A stretch of 64,000 nucleotides of DNA from Bathymodiolus brooksi (GCA_963680875.1 OY804590.1:21514640-21578639), one strand, 5' to 3'; numbered from the stretch's first letter, positions 10,776-23,161 are shown. Program-made: numbers and translations. The notes: generated by a model not told the origin, from the letters alone.

Positions 10776-12730
10776 TGGGTGCATCTAATGTAAAAGAGAG
10801 ATGATAATAATATTTGGTGCTCCTAACCCTATACCAAGTGTGTTACTTGTGTGCATCATAGATCTCTTTAAAATATAGACATGTAATTATACATTTATTA
10901 AAGGACTGGGAGCTATAAGGGCCAAAATCGGCCCCACCTCAGATGTCGATAAAATTTTCTCCAAAATGTATTCACAATATGTGCTTTTCAGAAATAAATA
11001 CAGTTAGTTAATAGGAGCATCTATTTTCTCACAGCGGACCGACAAAGTTAGGTAATGAAAAGCATTGAATGTCATTTTTTCAGAATACAGAACTTAAGAC
11101 CTATCATTGTATTATAATGCATATCTTAAAAAAACAAAAACAAAAAATAATAAAGCTCAATAAACAAGGCATAAATATGCAATGTGGATTGATTAAAGGA
11201 ACAAAAACATGTTCCCAAGCTGTATTATGAAATTAAAGTGAACGAATAGTAATATCGCAACGTCACCCATTTTCGATGGTCGCCTTTTTCGACGGTGAAA
11301 CGGTTTGTTTCACGTGATAAAATCTCTCATTATTTTGATAGCTTCATTTGTCAGAGGTTATATTATGATGCTGAAATTGCATAAATGATCTCAAGAAATC
11401 TGATCTAAAAATGTCATCTTTAAATGTAAGAACTACCTACCACATCTATTATTTCACGTTCAAATTGTATTTTTTCGTAATTCCTTTTTTCGTCACCTTG
11501 AAAAAGAATCTGGTGCAGACCAATTTTGGTTTCATCGTCTGCTATGACCTTTTTAATGTAAATATTGAGGTCATATCAATTCAGAAACTTGTTGATCGTC
11601 GAAAACTGGTCGAAAAATTGGTATTAATCTTAAAGAACTAATAAATTGATTTATTTGTGAATTCTTTGAAGATAAAACGGCAAATATGGATTTTTAAAAC
11701 ATACTTTTGATTTATATGCATAAGACATTGTATACACAACACGAAATCTTGACTAAGATGGATAAACTTGTGTGGTAAACTGATGCAGAAGATTTTTTCT
11801 GAGCGAGTATCTTTTACGCAGTCACCAGGAAATACACCAATTGAAATCATGCTTTGGTTCGAAAAGCAGGACAACCCGAAAGGAAATTTTCCATTCAATA
11901 GATAATTACATGCATCGTTGACACATTGTCGTTTGAACTCAAAGGAATGGAACACATTCTGAAGTGGCAAATAAACCACAATATCCGATAATAGCCGCGG
12001 ATCTACTCTAAATGAATGTATCAATATGAAAATTATAAAAACGAGAAAATTGGAAGTTCTCTATCCGAAAAGAACATTTCTTCCACTCTCCATTAGACAT
12101 TTAATCAACAAAGTTTTTATATTTATGATTTATGCAGGTATAGTCTCTTTGACTTCTATAAATCTCCAGAATAAAAATTCTCCACGTTTTAAGCATAAGT
12201 AATTTGTAAGTATTTTTATTAATATTCCGTCGTCTCCGGGAATCGAATATTTTTTTTTCTTTTCTTTTGATCAGTTAATCCAGATTTTTGTATTTAGGTT
12301 TATGTATTCGAACGTAACAAGGTTTGTTTGTGGTTGTACAGTTCTAGTTTCTATTTAATTGATACATTTAGAAAAAGTAAAATAATTAACATATTTTCAC
12401 ATGAAAAAATTCGGTTCCAGGTTTTTTCTTTCACATCGTTCCTTCTATGAGCGGGATGTAAACTAACCCCATGTCTAAGCGAAATAAAATTCTTGGATAA
12501 TGACTGTCGGATTATACCAAACAATATCTACTCCTCGGCGGATTGGGTGGACAAAAGAGTGGAAAAAATAAGACATTTGAGCGGATTTTAGAAATTGGAG
12601 TGGACATTTGAGCGGAACATATTTTATTGATAATATGTGATTTAATTCAATTGGTACCTCTTCCGTCAGCCAAGCTTAGCCATTTTAAGCTAATCTTGTT
12701 GCCCCCTGCTCACCAATGGGGAGGTGGAAG
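10776..12730. other. intergenic, no gene recognised
   Basis: AT-rich sequence. A block at 10900-11060 with AAGGGCCAAAATCGGCCCC looks repeat-like. The minus-strand frame of 128 codons at 11638-12024 resembles nothing I know and has no splice or start context. I see no supportable gene. Confidence 0.4.
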
Positions 12731-12734
12731 TAGG

Positions 12735-13150
12735 ATTTTGAGCGGGATAATGTTTAATTTAATGAAAATTATGAAGTGGAGCATATGTCTTGCGTCGTCT
12801 TCGGTATATGGCTTTTGCAGCACTTTTAAGATCTTTTGGCTCTAGTTGTTCCTCTTCTTGTTCTTGTAGAGCTTCCCGGATAAGTTTAGATAGCCTTTGA
12901 CTAATGTCATCTGATGCCTTACGCTTTACAGAGTTTCTTAGCACCTGTCGCTCAGTCTTTCTTTCATCAGGTTCATGACTGTGTTCATTTTTTTTGCTGA
13001 AGTGTCAGTCCTCAGTCGAGCTTTACATCCTTTCATTGTGCATTGCTAAAAAACTTCATCCAATTTCAAGATATTATCCAATCTATATCGGTATCCTTCA
13101 CAAATAATACTACGATGGCCTTTATTCGTGTCAACTTCTGTTTCTTCCAT
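12735..13150 (-). pseudogene. FLYWCH zinc-finger domain pseudogene
   Basis: From an ATG at 13150-13148 the frame reads MEETEVDTNKGHRSIICEGY then RYRLDNILKLDEVF. Next comes TAG where the family's tryptophan (TGG) is expected, then QCTMKGCKARLRT. A one-base shift in an A-run follows, then NEHSHEPDERKTERQ and a coiled, acidic stretch to about 12759. The C..C..H.H spacing and 'G.RY' pattern fit FLYWCH domains, which often accompany Mutator-like transposases. It lacks any catalytic region. Best read as a decayed transposon-associated gene. Confidence 0.6.
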
Positions 13151-13208
13151 ACTGTTCGAAATACTAAAACTAAAATGAAATATCTATTCACATTTACTTA
13201 CCCCTAGG

Positions 13209-13373
13209 TGTAGCTGCGGAACCGTAGCCCTTATGGTCCTTGGCCAATTTTCTGATATTTGCGGGCTGTAGCTGCGGAACCGTAGCCCTTATGGTCATTG
13301 GCCAGTTTTCTGAAGGGTCCGCAAATATCAGAAAACTGGCCAAGGACCATAAGGGCTACGGTTCCGCAGCTAC
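13209..13373. repeat. three-part hairpin repeat (direct plus inverted copies)
   Basis: TAGCTGCGGAACCGTAGCCC begins a unit of about 55 bp present twice in direct order (13217, 13268). The unit is then present once inverted, ending GGGCTACGGTTCCGCAGCTA (13354-13373). The inverted copy is essentially identical. CCTAG lies at both outer edges. Strong cruciform or hairpin potential. Confidence 0.85.
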
Positions 13374-13429
13374 CCTAGATGTACACGTAGCAGTTAAATC
13401 TCTGAGTTTTTGTTCAGTGATCCTCACTC

Positions 13430-13850
13430 AAATTCAAATATTTTTGTTAAGTTGGAAAATTATACATAATACAGTTTATACAGAAGCTAAATTGCCAAAA
13501 ATGGGGCGATCTATGAATGGTTTATGTCATTTTGTAATCCTCAAGTAGAAACTTTAAAACATTTATTTTACGACTACAGTCATACAACAAAATTGGGTAA
13601 AAATCATATCGACGTTAAAAAATTACATGAACTCTCGTGAAATAAAAAATATAGATATTAATGAGATTACGGAAGAACATATATTTTTAGGGATTTATGA
13701 GGAGAATAGCAAAGAATCACCTGTTTTAAATACAATAATAAATATGTCTAAATTCACATTTTGGAAGTCACGTAATATTATCCGGTATCACAGCAAAAAG
13801 TGTATGCATCAAAAACTTTACTTCAATTGGTGAAATCTGAAATTATAATG
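13430..13850 (+). pseudogene. LINE C-terminal fragment
   Basis: Frames reading KIIHNTVYTEAKLPKMGRSM, then CHF..CNPQVETLKHLFY, then EITEEHIFLGIYEENSKE match the zinc-knuckle-like tail found after many LINE reverse transcriptases. Several frameshifts are needed. 5' truncated. Confidence 0.6.
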
Positions 13851-13958
13851 TTAATCAAGTCTATCCCTCGTAAGTCAATACAGACTCGTAATTTTGTCAA
13901 TGAACTGAATGAAGTCGTCGAATTGTATAAACTTATGGACTGGTCATTATTTATCTCC

Positions 13959-13975
13959 GGGGGGGGGGGGGGGGG
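13959..13975 (+). repeat. poly-G run of 17
   Basis: Uninterrupted G homopolymer; prone to length error in assembly. Confidence 0.9.
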
Positions 13976-14339
13976 TTGAGATGTTGAAAGGAAGCCTATC
14001 TATCTTTGTGTTTCCTTTGAAAAGAATATACTATCAAAAACATTTTTTGTCAAGAATATCTATAAAAACATATCAGTGTTCTCCTAAGGATTTTCAAATA
14101 GTACCATGGAAATTAAGGTAGCACTGGTTTTCTGAAAATTAAAGCACCGTTGCCCTAATATATTCTATTATAAAATTTCACAAAATAGCACCATGGTGCT
14201 ATATGGGCCCTGAGAGAACACTACATATCTTATGTTCATGCATTGATCTTTCTCTCTGGGTTGACTCTGGAACTGTAATGTAGTGAATCAGAAAGCCTCG
14301 TCCCTATGTACTCTAGGCCTATACATATATATTTATTTA

Positions 14340-15540
14340 TATATAGTCAGAGGCGGATTTAGAGGGGGCGTGCGGGACGTGCACCCCCCTAAAATTCGCA
14401 AAGCATATGTTATACAACGTTAATTAAGCAGTTCAACAAACAACTTTTTCATGAATGGTTAACTCGTAACCTGTAGTAAAATATTCCTGCACATTGTAAA
14501 TACACGTTGGGTGTGTTCGCTGATTCATATATGGATTCGCCGTCAGTAGTTCAAAGATTATTCCATTCTGATTGAAACGTATGATTCGTTCTTGTTTATA
14601 GACAAACAAAGGTGAATATGTTAACATTAATGCTCACTGTGTACAAACCGACTCGGCAACAAAATTTTGGACTCGTACATATCTAATTCCGGAACGGAAC
14701 CGGATTGTAAGAAGGTAAGAATTATGTTTATTTATTTGTTTTGTGCATGAACTTGGGGGAAATAAATGCTTTATTAACCATTTCCTGCTGTCAGATGAAA
14801 CATGTTGGCTATGTCATCGTATATTAATTGAGAAATAAGCGATAATGTGCCGCAAAATGAAGATCAGCTTGACCCCAATCCCGAATTTCGCTCAGTTTCT
14901 CTTTGAATTGCTCACATTGAATGGAACGAAATGTATTGAAGGAACGATTGATGAATAAAGATGACAAGAATCGTCACTTTGTGCTTATAATTAATGATAT
15001 AAGTAAGCACGGGGCGAAAGAAATGGGTCATGTCAAAATGGCAGGACCCGGTTTCGTGAATGATGTTACAGCATGATGACCCGGTTTTGTTCCAAAAAAA
15101 AATTACGAACAAAATTGTTAAGCAAAAAAAATCCCAGTTGTTAATTGGATCAACAACGGGTCTTAAAAATAATCTAATATTTAGATATCTTTTAAGCTTA
15201 AACATATTTGGTTAAGATCAGAGTTTTAGTGGAGGGTTTACTTCATTGGAATGATTTCCACATATTTCAGACGAAGCATTTTTTCTCTCTTTTTTTTTAG
15301 ACTTAGCACGCTTGGATCCATAATTACCAAACAGGGGTTTGGTGCCATTTTTGGCGTGTTTTCTACAAAATGCTTTAAGTTTTACCTATATTTGCCGATT
15401 ACACATTTTTTTTGGCTAGCAAAAGCCGGGTGTACAGCCTACAACCCACCTGGATAGGCCACTTCTTAGTCAGGTTGTGAATATGAGTATCTTGCTTCTC
15501 TTACTTAATTTGATAAAGGACTGAATATTAAATCAATTTA
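14340..15540. other. intergenic; possible hAT end at 14347, nothing else supported
   Basis: CAGAGGCGGATTTAG at 14347 resembles a hAT terminal sequence, but I found no inverted partner nearby. No gene recognised in this stretch. Confidence 0.35.
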
Positions 15541-15574
15541 ACACTGTTCGATACCTATCCTTTGGTCGAAAAAC

Positions 15575-15660
15575 AAGACTAACGGACCTTAAAAAGTTCG
15601 GACTAACGGACCTTCGGACTAATGAACCTTCGGAGTAATGGACCTTCGGACTATCGAGCG
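15575..15660 (+). repeat. short degenerate repeat (GGACCTTCGGACTAA)
   Basis: Four to five imperfect copies of about 16 bp. Confidence 0.6.
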
Positions 15661-15700
15661 GTCACCGTTTTTCCCCTGTACACATGAGTTTGTAAGCAAT

Positions 15701-16054
15701 CAGGAGCCCTACATGAGCTACCCTGGGCTACTTAGGTTATTATAAATCAGGAGCCCTACATGAGCTACCCTGGGCTACTTAGGTTATTATAAATCAGGAG
15801 CCCTACATGAGCTACCCTGGGCTACTTAGGTTATTATAAATCAGGAGCCCTACATGAGCTACCCTGGGCTACTTAGGTTATTATAAATCAGGAGCCCTAC
15901 ATGAGCTACCCTGGGATACTTAGGTTATTATAAATCAGGAGCCCTACATGAGCTACCCTGGGCTACTTAGGTTATTATAAATCAGGAGCCCTACATGAGC
16001 TACCCTAGGCTACTTAGGTTATTATAAATCAGGAGCCCTACATGAGCTACCCTG
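15701..16054. repeat. 47-bp minisatellite, about 7.5 copies
   Basis: Unit contains AGGAGCCCTACATGAGCTAC and GGGCTACTTAGGTTATTATA; near-identical copies. It sits at the truncated 3' end of the pseudogene at 16000-18030. Confidence 0.92.
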
Positions 16055-18030
16055 ATTAAAATGTATAGGAATAAATGAGAAATCTGCATTGCCGTATATA
16101 CTGTCGTCATGTCAGTAGGCTTTGCGTCTACGATTGGTGGATATCCAACGGCTACAAAATCTGGTTTATGGACCGAAAGAAGTTTATAAAAACCAGTCCA
16201 GAATGGCACGACTTGTTGGAGTTTATTGGTAAAGACTGGCAGTTCGATTGTCCGTCGGGACAATATGCGGAGCAGCACCCAAGCCTTAGTCTCGTCTTCC
16301 GTTTGATCGGAAATTGTTCCTATCAGAGTTATTGGGTCAGGATACCTTGGCGGTCCATGTCTTTTTTTAGGTTTACGGTAAGGTACACATGCCATGAGTG
16401 ATGTGGTTTCCTCTGTCATGGAAAGTGATCGGTCTTGACCTCGTTTAATCTTGGTTGAACTGATTTCTGAAGTTGGTGTATGATCTTGCACCACCTGAAA
16501 AACTGCTCGAGTTATAGAGTGCATATTATTTTTTCCGTCTATGGTTTCTGTATTTAGGTCTATGTTGTCAGCGCCTTCTTGAATAAAGTCACCGCCGAGC
16601 GTTTTAGGACTTATCCCGTAAGGAATGCAAGACACTTCAGTTTTTGCTATCTCATGGTTTGCATCACTGGTCAAAAACTGTCTCACTTCAGTGTAAGAAG
16701 CACAAATACCAAATGCATGAAGGGTTTCAATTAAATGTTTAGATCCGTACCTATGGTAAAGTTGTAGGTTCAATCCCAAATTAAATGGAGTGAAGTTGTT
16801 TTTGTGCAGCAATATTATCATTTCGGCTACAGCAATACATTTCCTAGCTTTATCGTGTGACAACGCGTTGTAGTCACTTTCAATATGAAAACAATTGTCA
16901 TCAACCAACCATGAAAGGAAGGTCGTAAGAGAAGGCGGAATGAATTGTAATGATCTATGATGAGAAAGATCAGATGGAGAAGGATAGAAATCATTGGAAA
17001 TTTCGACTGCGTGTAAAGAGCCACGTAATACCTTCGCAGCATCATGAAGAATCTGATCTTCCTGCATATCAGGGACATCTACGAAAGAAGCTTCTACCTC
17101 TGAAAATTTGAGGTCTGCTTTCAACTTACTTGCGGCATGAATAGCGTCAGCAACTGATATCGAACTACTGAAAACTATATTTGATTGACCTTGTCCCTTT
17201 TGACTTTCGATCACAATAGTATCGCCGTAATGATTTTGAAGCCTTGTCTGTAATTTGGCAGTAGATTACTTTGTCGATAAACCCTCTGGAAGCAAGGAAA
17301 TAAATTTGTCAGACAAGGAAGACATAGTAAACGCTTTCTTGTTCTCAAAAAGGTCATGGTGCCAAATAACTAAGAATTTTTTTAATGCAATATCATGTTC
17401 CGACTCCTTTTTAATTGTAGAGTAATTATCAGCACTATGTTCTTTTTTCCTCTTCAGCAAATAATTTGTAATGCATGCCGAATGATACTGCGCTTTTTCC
17501 TGGACATCGTCAACGGTCAAGAGGCTCAACAAATCATAATCAACCTTACCTCTTGTGGCATTTAAAATGTATTTGACGCGTTCACTACTTTCAATGCGCT
17601 TAAGTTTTCTATCTTTCTTGATAGCCTTTTGTCTACAAAAAATACAATAGTCCCAGTTTATTTGTGGCAAGGTTTTAGAACGCGTCTTCATAGTAGACAC
17701 TGAAGCGTCATTACTAGTGTTGCTACATTCTGGAACATCGCTGACAAACCGTTGTAAATTTCTGTTACTTGTACAGGCTTTATAACAAGACCTATGATAC
17801 GTTATTTCATTTAAAGGAACCAAGCTCAAAGAATTAAATTCGTCATAGAGGCGACGATAAACATCATCTTGTCGCTTGTTGATCGCATCAAACAGAGTAT
17901 CTCTTCCCTTCTCTGTAGCGCAAGACAAACTGTCGGGTGTATTTATTTGACAAATGACACATAATTCCCAATTGCTTGTGTTTCGACATTTTTTCGGCAA
18001 AGAGTGGGCAAATTTGACGGGACTGCACAT
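16000..18030 (-). pseudogene. transposon-like protein with two CxxC..HxxxC motifs; stop codon and truncation
   Basis: One continuous frame of about 676 codons from an ATG at 18030, broken by a single TAA at 17266-17268. The N-terminal part has two similar zinc-binding-like motifs: CVIC with ITYHRSCYKAC, and CIFC with AQYHSACITNYL. The later part has EGADNIDLNTETIDGKN, VPFWTGFYKLLS and GYPPIVDAKPTDMTTVYTA. These match, from memory, a large family of uncharacterised repeated proteins in corals, molluscs and fish that I take to be transposon-derived. Those proteins continue well past the PTDMTTVYT block. Here homology stops near 16084, 30 bp before the 47-bp array. Catalytic chemistry is unknown to me. 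Probably a dead copy. Confidence 0.7.
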
Positions 18031-18059
18031 TTTCCGGATTAAGCAAGTATTCCGACTTG

Positions 18060-18830
18060 GTCAGTGTATTATTTGTGCCTTTTAGGGGCTTATTTTCAAC
18101 AACTGATATTCTGCTTTAAATAACTCCTACACTAAAACCATCACAATAAAATGAGATATTAAATGAATTCTTGTAATAAGCACATAAATTATTTTATTGA
18201 GAGACAAGTTAATTTCATAGTAATTTCATTTTCAACGACACGTATTGCAATCAAGGGTGTGTTAGACAGGGGAGCGACACCATGCTCAGTACGTATCAAA
18301 TTTACAGAATGCTAGTAAAGTTTAAAAAAAAATGATAAACGTTTAATTTCAAGTTTTGATTGACAAATTTAACACACATAATATTACAAATAAAGTTTCA
18401 ATTCATAGCGAATTATATTTTCCTCGTGAATAGCGTGGAACAATTTTAAATGGAATTGAAAGGTGGTGGAAGGTCACGAAAATTGACCCTCAGAGAATAA
18501 TCTTAATTCTAACTGCTAATTTTCTGTTCTTTATTTATTTTGTTATTTCAAATGAAAGATAAGATATAGTAGTCTCAATTTAATCAGAAAAGAGTTTTCA
18601 TTTTGTCAAATATTAAAAAAACAGTATCGCAAAGTAGACCGCATACTTAGAAATGTGAAAATGCGATTACCCCCAAATGTCACGCTCTCCTAAAAAACTG
18701 CACCATGAGAAAACGCGACGACAGGACTAAAATGGTATTTTGATGTATACTCTTTCATCTGGGAAAATTCCAGCCGTGTGGTATTCCGGTACATTAAACT
18801 CGAAAAATAAGCGTCTTTTCTCGATTCGTC
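18060..18830. other. intergenic, nothing recognised
   Basis: AT-rich; no conserved frame, no clear repeat, and no terminal repeat pairing with the region downstream of the adjacent pseudogene. Confidence 0.4.
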
Positions 18831-18834
18831 ACTG

Positions 18835-19085
18835 CACTAATAATACTTATTTTTAACTGTCTAAACTTTTAAATCCAAAAAATATTATTGAATGTAATTA
18901 TTTATATAAATTCATTAGGGACGCATTAGAAATAAGAAAAACTTCTTAAAATATGTGTACAACTGTATTATTATATACTGCATGTAACTTTTAAATGTTG
19001 TTTTGTATACTATCATGTGATTTGTAATGGAGAACACTAATGTATTATTATTAGTTATCTTTAATAAAGAATTGAATTGAATAAT
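18835..19085 (+). mobile_element. LINE 3' end
   Basis: A short frame YLYKFIRDALEIRKTS before a stop resembles the last residues of CR1/L2-type reverse transcriptases. The 3' end is AATAAAGAATTGAATTGAA, a typical short-repeat tail. Confidence 0.55.
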
Positions 19086-20416
19086 CTATGATCATCTATA
19101 TAGGGTCAATACATGCAAGTTGTTGTTAACATAAGATCGTATGAATATTGACACAAACAAGTTAAAATAAGGAAAAAGAGATGATATAATAAAGAAATAA
19201 AGACATTTTATTGAAAATAAATTTGTAAACAGAAAGTTAGAAAAAAAAGGGGGGTGGTAAGACCGTGCCACGAGCGCCTGTGGCATTGACGACTGCATGC
19301 ACTGAGTTTTCCTCCTGGTTTCAATGTACAAAAACTGTATTTAAAGTCAATACAATTATTTACAGAAACATTAGTTATTTACTGATAAATTCCATTCCTT
19401 GAAATCAGTCATAAAATGTACATAGATTGTGTATAATGGTCTCCCTGTCGAGAAATCAAACCATGACCTCTTGTCTAACCAAATATTTGCAAAATCTACA
19501 CTATCTGTTAATCTATTCTCTTTTGCTTCAATGTGTACAGTTTTCACTTCATATTCCTAAACAGCAAAAATAAAACAAATTTCTCTTAAACTTGCCTGTA
19601 TGTAAAATTGTACTTCTGCTCCTCTCTCTCTCCACCTCCACACGCACACACATACACACACTTGTAGACAAACAATTACTGCCAATAATTCTAAAACATT
19701 AATATGCAAATTTTGCTTCAAAATATAATCCGGTAAAAACAGAATGAACATAACTAGTGTCACGGACCTGTTAATCATGTATCAGAGGCCAGAAACTCAT
19801 CTGGTTCAATCCATTCCTGAAGATTTATAATAGAAATACCATTCTATATCCTGAAAAACTTGGATATCCAGAGAAGATCTTTTCTTAACTCAAAAGAAAT
19901 ATCTAAAATGTCAATTTCATTTTTAAATTCTTCCCGAAAACTTGAAAAACCTGGAGATGAAATTTGGAGGATAATGGTTTTGATAATGACGTGAGAGGGC
20001 CGATATTCCTAAATTACAAAGACTAAAAGGAAATTCAGCAATTTTTGGGATTGTGCAAGTATTGCCGCCAATATAACTTAAAAGTTATTTCACCACTTAG
20101 TCAAATCACTAGGAAAGACATTGTTTTCCATTTTTCAGTCACAGTCTTCACGCTAACAAGTAAAACTGGATTCGGACAAGTGAAGATATGGAAGAATTTG
20201 TTTGAATAAATAGATTGTTTTTCTAAATTTGGCTTTCGGGCAAGTAGGTGAAAATAAAGGCAAAAACTGTTGTCAGATGAGTGCTTTTGAAATGCTTCAA
20301 AAAGATATACATTTTGTATGTGAAGCTCCTGTCCTGATATATCAATTTTCCCCTGGCAATTTTATTTTAGAATCCGATGTTTGCATTGGAGCAGTGTTTT
20401 CACAGGTTCAAGGTGG

Positions 20417-20419
<3 letters not shown>

Positions 20420-20459
<40 letters not shown>
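20420..20459. repeat. (TA)n microsatellite, 3' tail of the LINE
   Basis: About 20 TA units, directly following AAATAAA on the LINE strand. It marks the LINE 3' end. Confidence 0.85.
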
Positions 20460-22151
20460 ATTTAGAACTACCCCTTTACAACGGGGGCGCCTACCACCAT
20501 GGTAGAAGTAGTGGCGCGTCTATATTATATAAAACAATTATGTACAACAAATTCATAGCATATAGTCTGTAAAACACAAAAAATTATATCTAAAATATAT
20601 GTCATTTAAGAGTTCACATCACATACACACTAAGCATAAAATATTTCAAAATTTAAAAATGGACAAGAAATGAGAAACATTAATATCATGAGTTCAATAA
20701 ATCATGTCTAAGATCGAAGCACTCCTTTAAAAACATTTTTCCTAAAGAGTCATAAAAATATCCAACATCACTGCTAAAAAGATAGCCGATGTCCCCAATT
20801 AAGAACTGGATCTTAGCAGCAGGCAACAGTTCTGCAAAGGAAAAATTAAAACCGAGGCCTTCATAAGGCTCAAGATTGAATAAACTAGAGAACTTCAGAC
20901 GGATTTCGTCGTAGACTGGACAGAAAGACGTGCTCGAGGTCCTCGCCAACCTCAGCATCGCATAAATCGCATACATCGCTTTGGGACATGTTCATTCTAT
21001 ACAAATACTTTTTTAGAGGAATGGTTTTCGTTCTAGCTAAAAGCTTCAATCTAGATGATCGAAAATCATTATCACATAAATAAGATTGTCTACCTATCTT
21101 AACAAAACAATTTTGATACAGGTCCAAACTGCTTTTAGTTTGCACTTCAAGCATCATTTTATTTCTCGTGTTTGTTCCAAACATCGAGTTCAGGGAGGCT
21201 TGACTTTGGCTTTCGAAACAAGTAACATCAGGAGTGACATCACGTATTATGTCTAGGTTCAGGGTATCGTAATCCCAAAATGTGTCATTATTGTTAATCA
21301 TTTCGTTATATACCTGCTTACACAAACGATGATTTGGTAGTCGTAACAGACGTTTGTAGTATGAGATTCTCTGTCTATCGATAAAGACGGACAAAGGTTC
21401 CCATCCTAGTTCCAATAATATTGCAGCCTTTGGAATGTTAAGTTTTGTACGGAGAATAATTTTAGCTGCTTTGTATTGCCAACTATCCAGTGAGTCTTTA
21501 CTGGCTTGTGACAGTGGCACCCAGACCGCGCATGCATGGGTTAGCGAAGGTCTGATAACCGAGTTCCACAAAGCATCCCCAAAATTTAATCGGTTGAAAT
21601 CGCCGTGCTCCTCAAGCACACGAATCATATAGTTCAGTTGTTTATCAGCTTTTTCCTTGAGAAAATTACAAATGTGGAAATTTGATTTTAAGGTACGGTT
21701 CACAAAATAACCAAGATATTTGTATTCGTTTACCTCTTCAATTGATTCATCCCCTAATTTCCAGGTTGAGTTATTATTTAGCCTCTTCCCCACAACCATG
21801 ACTTTAGATTTTTTCGAATTAAACTTTAGGTTCCATTTTTTGGCAAATTGGTGCGAAATTTGCAAGAGAGTCTGTAGTTCTCTAGGAGATTCTGCCATTA
21901 AAACAACATCGTCCGCGAACAGGAGACAGTTAGTCAGATTTAATGATATATTTCCACCGATATTTTGATCACTCAACATCTGAACAAGGTCGTTCATTAA
22001 CACAGAGAAAAGGGTGGGGATAAAACACAACCCTGTTTAACACCATACTCTTGATCGAAATAATCGGACTCGTAATCATTAAATACAACTTTATTCTTAA
22101 CATTTCTATAAATTTCTTTTATTAAACGCCATGGTTTGCCTCGAATGCCGC
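20420..22151 (-). pseudogene. 5'-truncated LINE, RT C-terminal half, two frameshifts
   Basis: Reads from GIRGKPWRLIKEIYRN through GVKQGCVLSP. A one-base loss near 22020 shifts frame into the palm domain, with FADDVVLMAES (catalytic FADD) and MIRVLEEHGDFN. Then comes the distal DVCDLCDAEVGEDLEHVF zinc-knuckle region. A second one-base loss near 20928 shifts frame to CPVYDEIRLKFSSLFNL and a stop near 20686. The 3' end is AAATAAA then (TA)n. The flanks share TGGTAA (20414-20419, 22152-22157), and the interrupted gypsy frame closes across the site. No endonuclease or 5' half is present. Confidence 0.85.
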
Positions 22152-22440
22152 TGGTAAGGAGAATGGTATTGCTTATTGCTAAAAAAAACCTGGATAAATA
22201 TCAAGTAAGATACAATGTGGCTCATTGTGAACTTCGTGCTGTTGTCACTTTTATACCAATTCAGACATTATTTAATTGGTAAAAAGAACTGACCATGGGT
22301 GACTGAAATGGTTGTTTGGGGGATAAAGACGCCCAAAGTCAAATAACTAGATGGTTAGAGATGTTATCTTCATGTAGCTTTGAAATTCAACATGGTCCTG
22401 AGTAAATTGTCTTTCTCGTAAAGATTGAGATAATCGACTG

Positions 22441-22857
22441 TATTTATCAATATTTAGCTCAAAACAATACAGAATGTCAGAGATAATTGTAATTCGCCTA
22501 GATGAGTCCTGCACTCCTCATTTGTGTTTGGAACTCGCCATTTTTTACAAAAAATAAAGAATGCACTAGTGGGAATCGTGACATTTTATCAAAGTTTATC
22601 ATGCAAGGCTCTCTGGAATGTTCAAATTGCATTGCAATCACAGATGACTGGTCTGATTTTAAAGAACCTGTTGATGATGTTGGACATTTAAGTTGGAGTA
22701 TTATCCATAACAAAGTCAGAGTTGTCACGAGATGTCAAAATCAAATATTTAATCACTGTTAAAGGATATATACAAATAAAGAACTTGAAACTGAATCTGT
22801 TGCCATGGTAACAGCGTCCATTTTGAAATTATAATATTCTCAAACACTATTATATAT

Positions 22858-22889
<32 letters not shown>

Positions 22890-23150
22890 ACTTGGTGAAA
22901 GAAGGTAAAAGTTGCGACACTCCCTCCTTTTTGTGTTTCCGTAACAAAGACACAAATTTGTCCAACTAATTCCACTTGGTCTAATTATTATTCCTACGAA
23001 GTTTCATGAAATTCTAATATTGATCGAAATTGCAACAATTAAGTAGTTATCAATTCGAAATTGCAACAATTAAGTAGTTATCAATACTAAGGTTCTCCTC
23101 CCTCAGATATGGATAGTCTTGGCTGAGTTTGGCTATCCTATGTAGTCCCT
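22441..23150. other. intergenic; possible gypsy remainder, unproven
   Basis: A plus-strand frame at 22502-22762 with CSNCIAITDDW might be a decayed gypsy linker, but I cannot confirm it. A direct duplication of about 30 bp around GAAATTGCAACAATTAAGTA lies at 23026-23082. Confidence 0.35.
22849..22890. repeat. (TA)n microsatellite
   Basis: Interrupted once by CATG. Confidence 0.85.
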
Positions 23151-23155
23151 TTGGT

Positions 23156-23161
23156 TTTATT
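23156..23161 (-). terminator. candidate polyadenylation signal for the unknown gene
   Basis: AATAAA on the minus strand about 510 bp past the TAA. It is the nearest clear hexamer I saw downstream. Confidence 0.3.

Larger units (their letters stand above)
19990..22440 (+). pseudogene. Ty3/gypsy RT-RNase H fragment, split by a LINE
   Basis: Left piece (19990-20419): QQFLGLCKYCRQY with LSQITRKDIVF (end of the RT thumb and connection), then APVLIYQFSPGNFILESDVC and IGAVFSQVQGG (RNase H). Right piece (22152-22440) resumes at GKENGIAYC, then LDKYQVRYNVAHCELRAVVT and further RNase H fragments, ending at a CLSRKD remnant. Several frameshifts and stops occur in both pieces. No LTRs, integrase or gag are recognisable. 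It is an old, inactive copy. Confidence 0.75.

Noticed and set aside
11638..12024. 128-codon minus-strand frame as a gene
   Set aside because: No recognisable motif, no splice or start support, and comparable frames occur by chance at this base composition.
16075..16401. Plus-strand 108-codon frame
   Set aside because: Shadow of the minus-strand transposon-like pseudogene.
21435..21968. Plus-strand frames over the LINE
   Set aside because: Shadows of the minus-strand reverse transcriptase.
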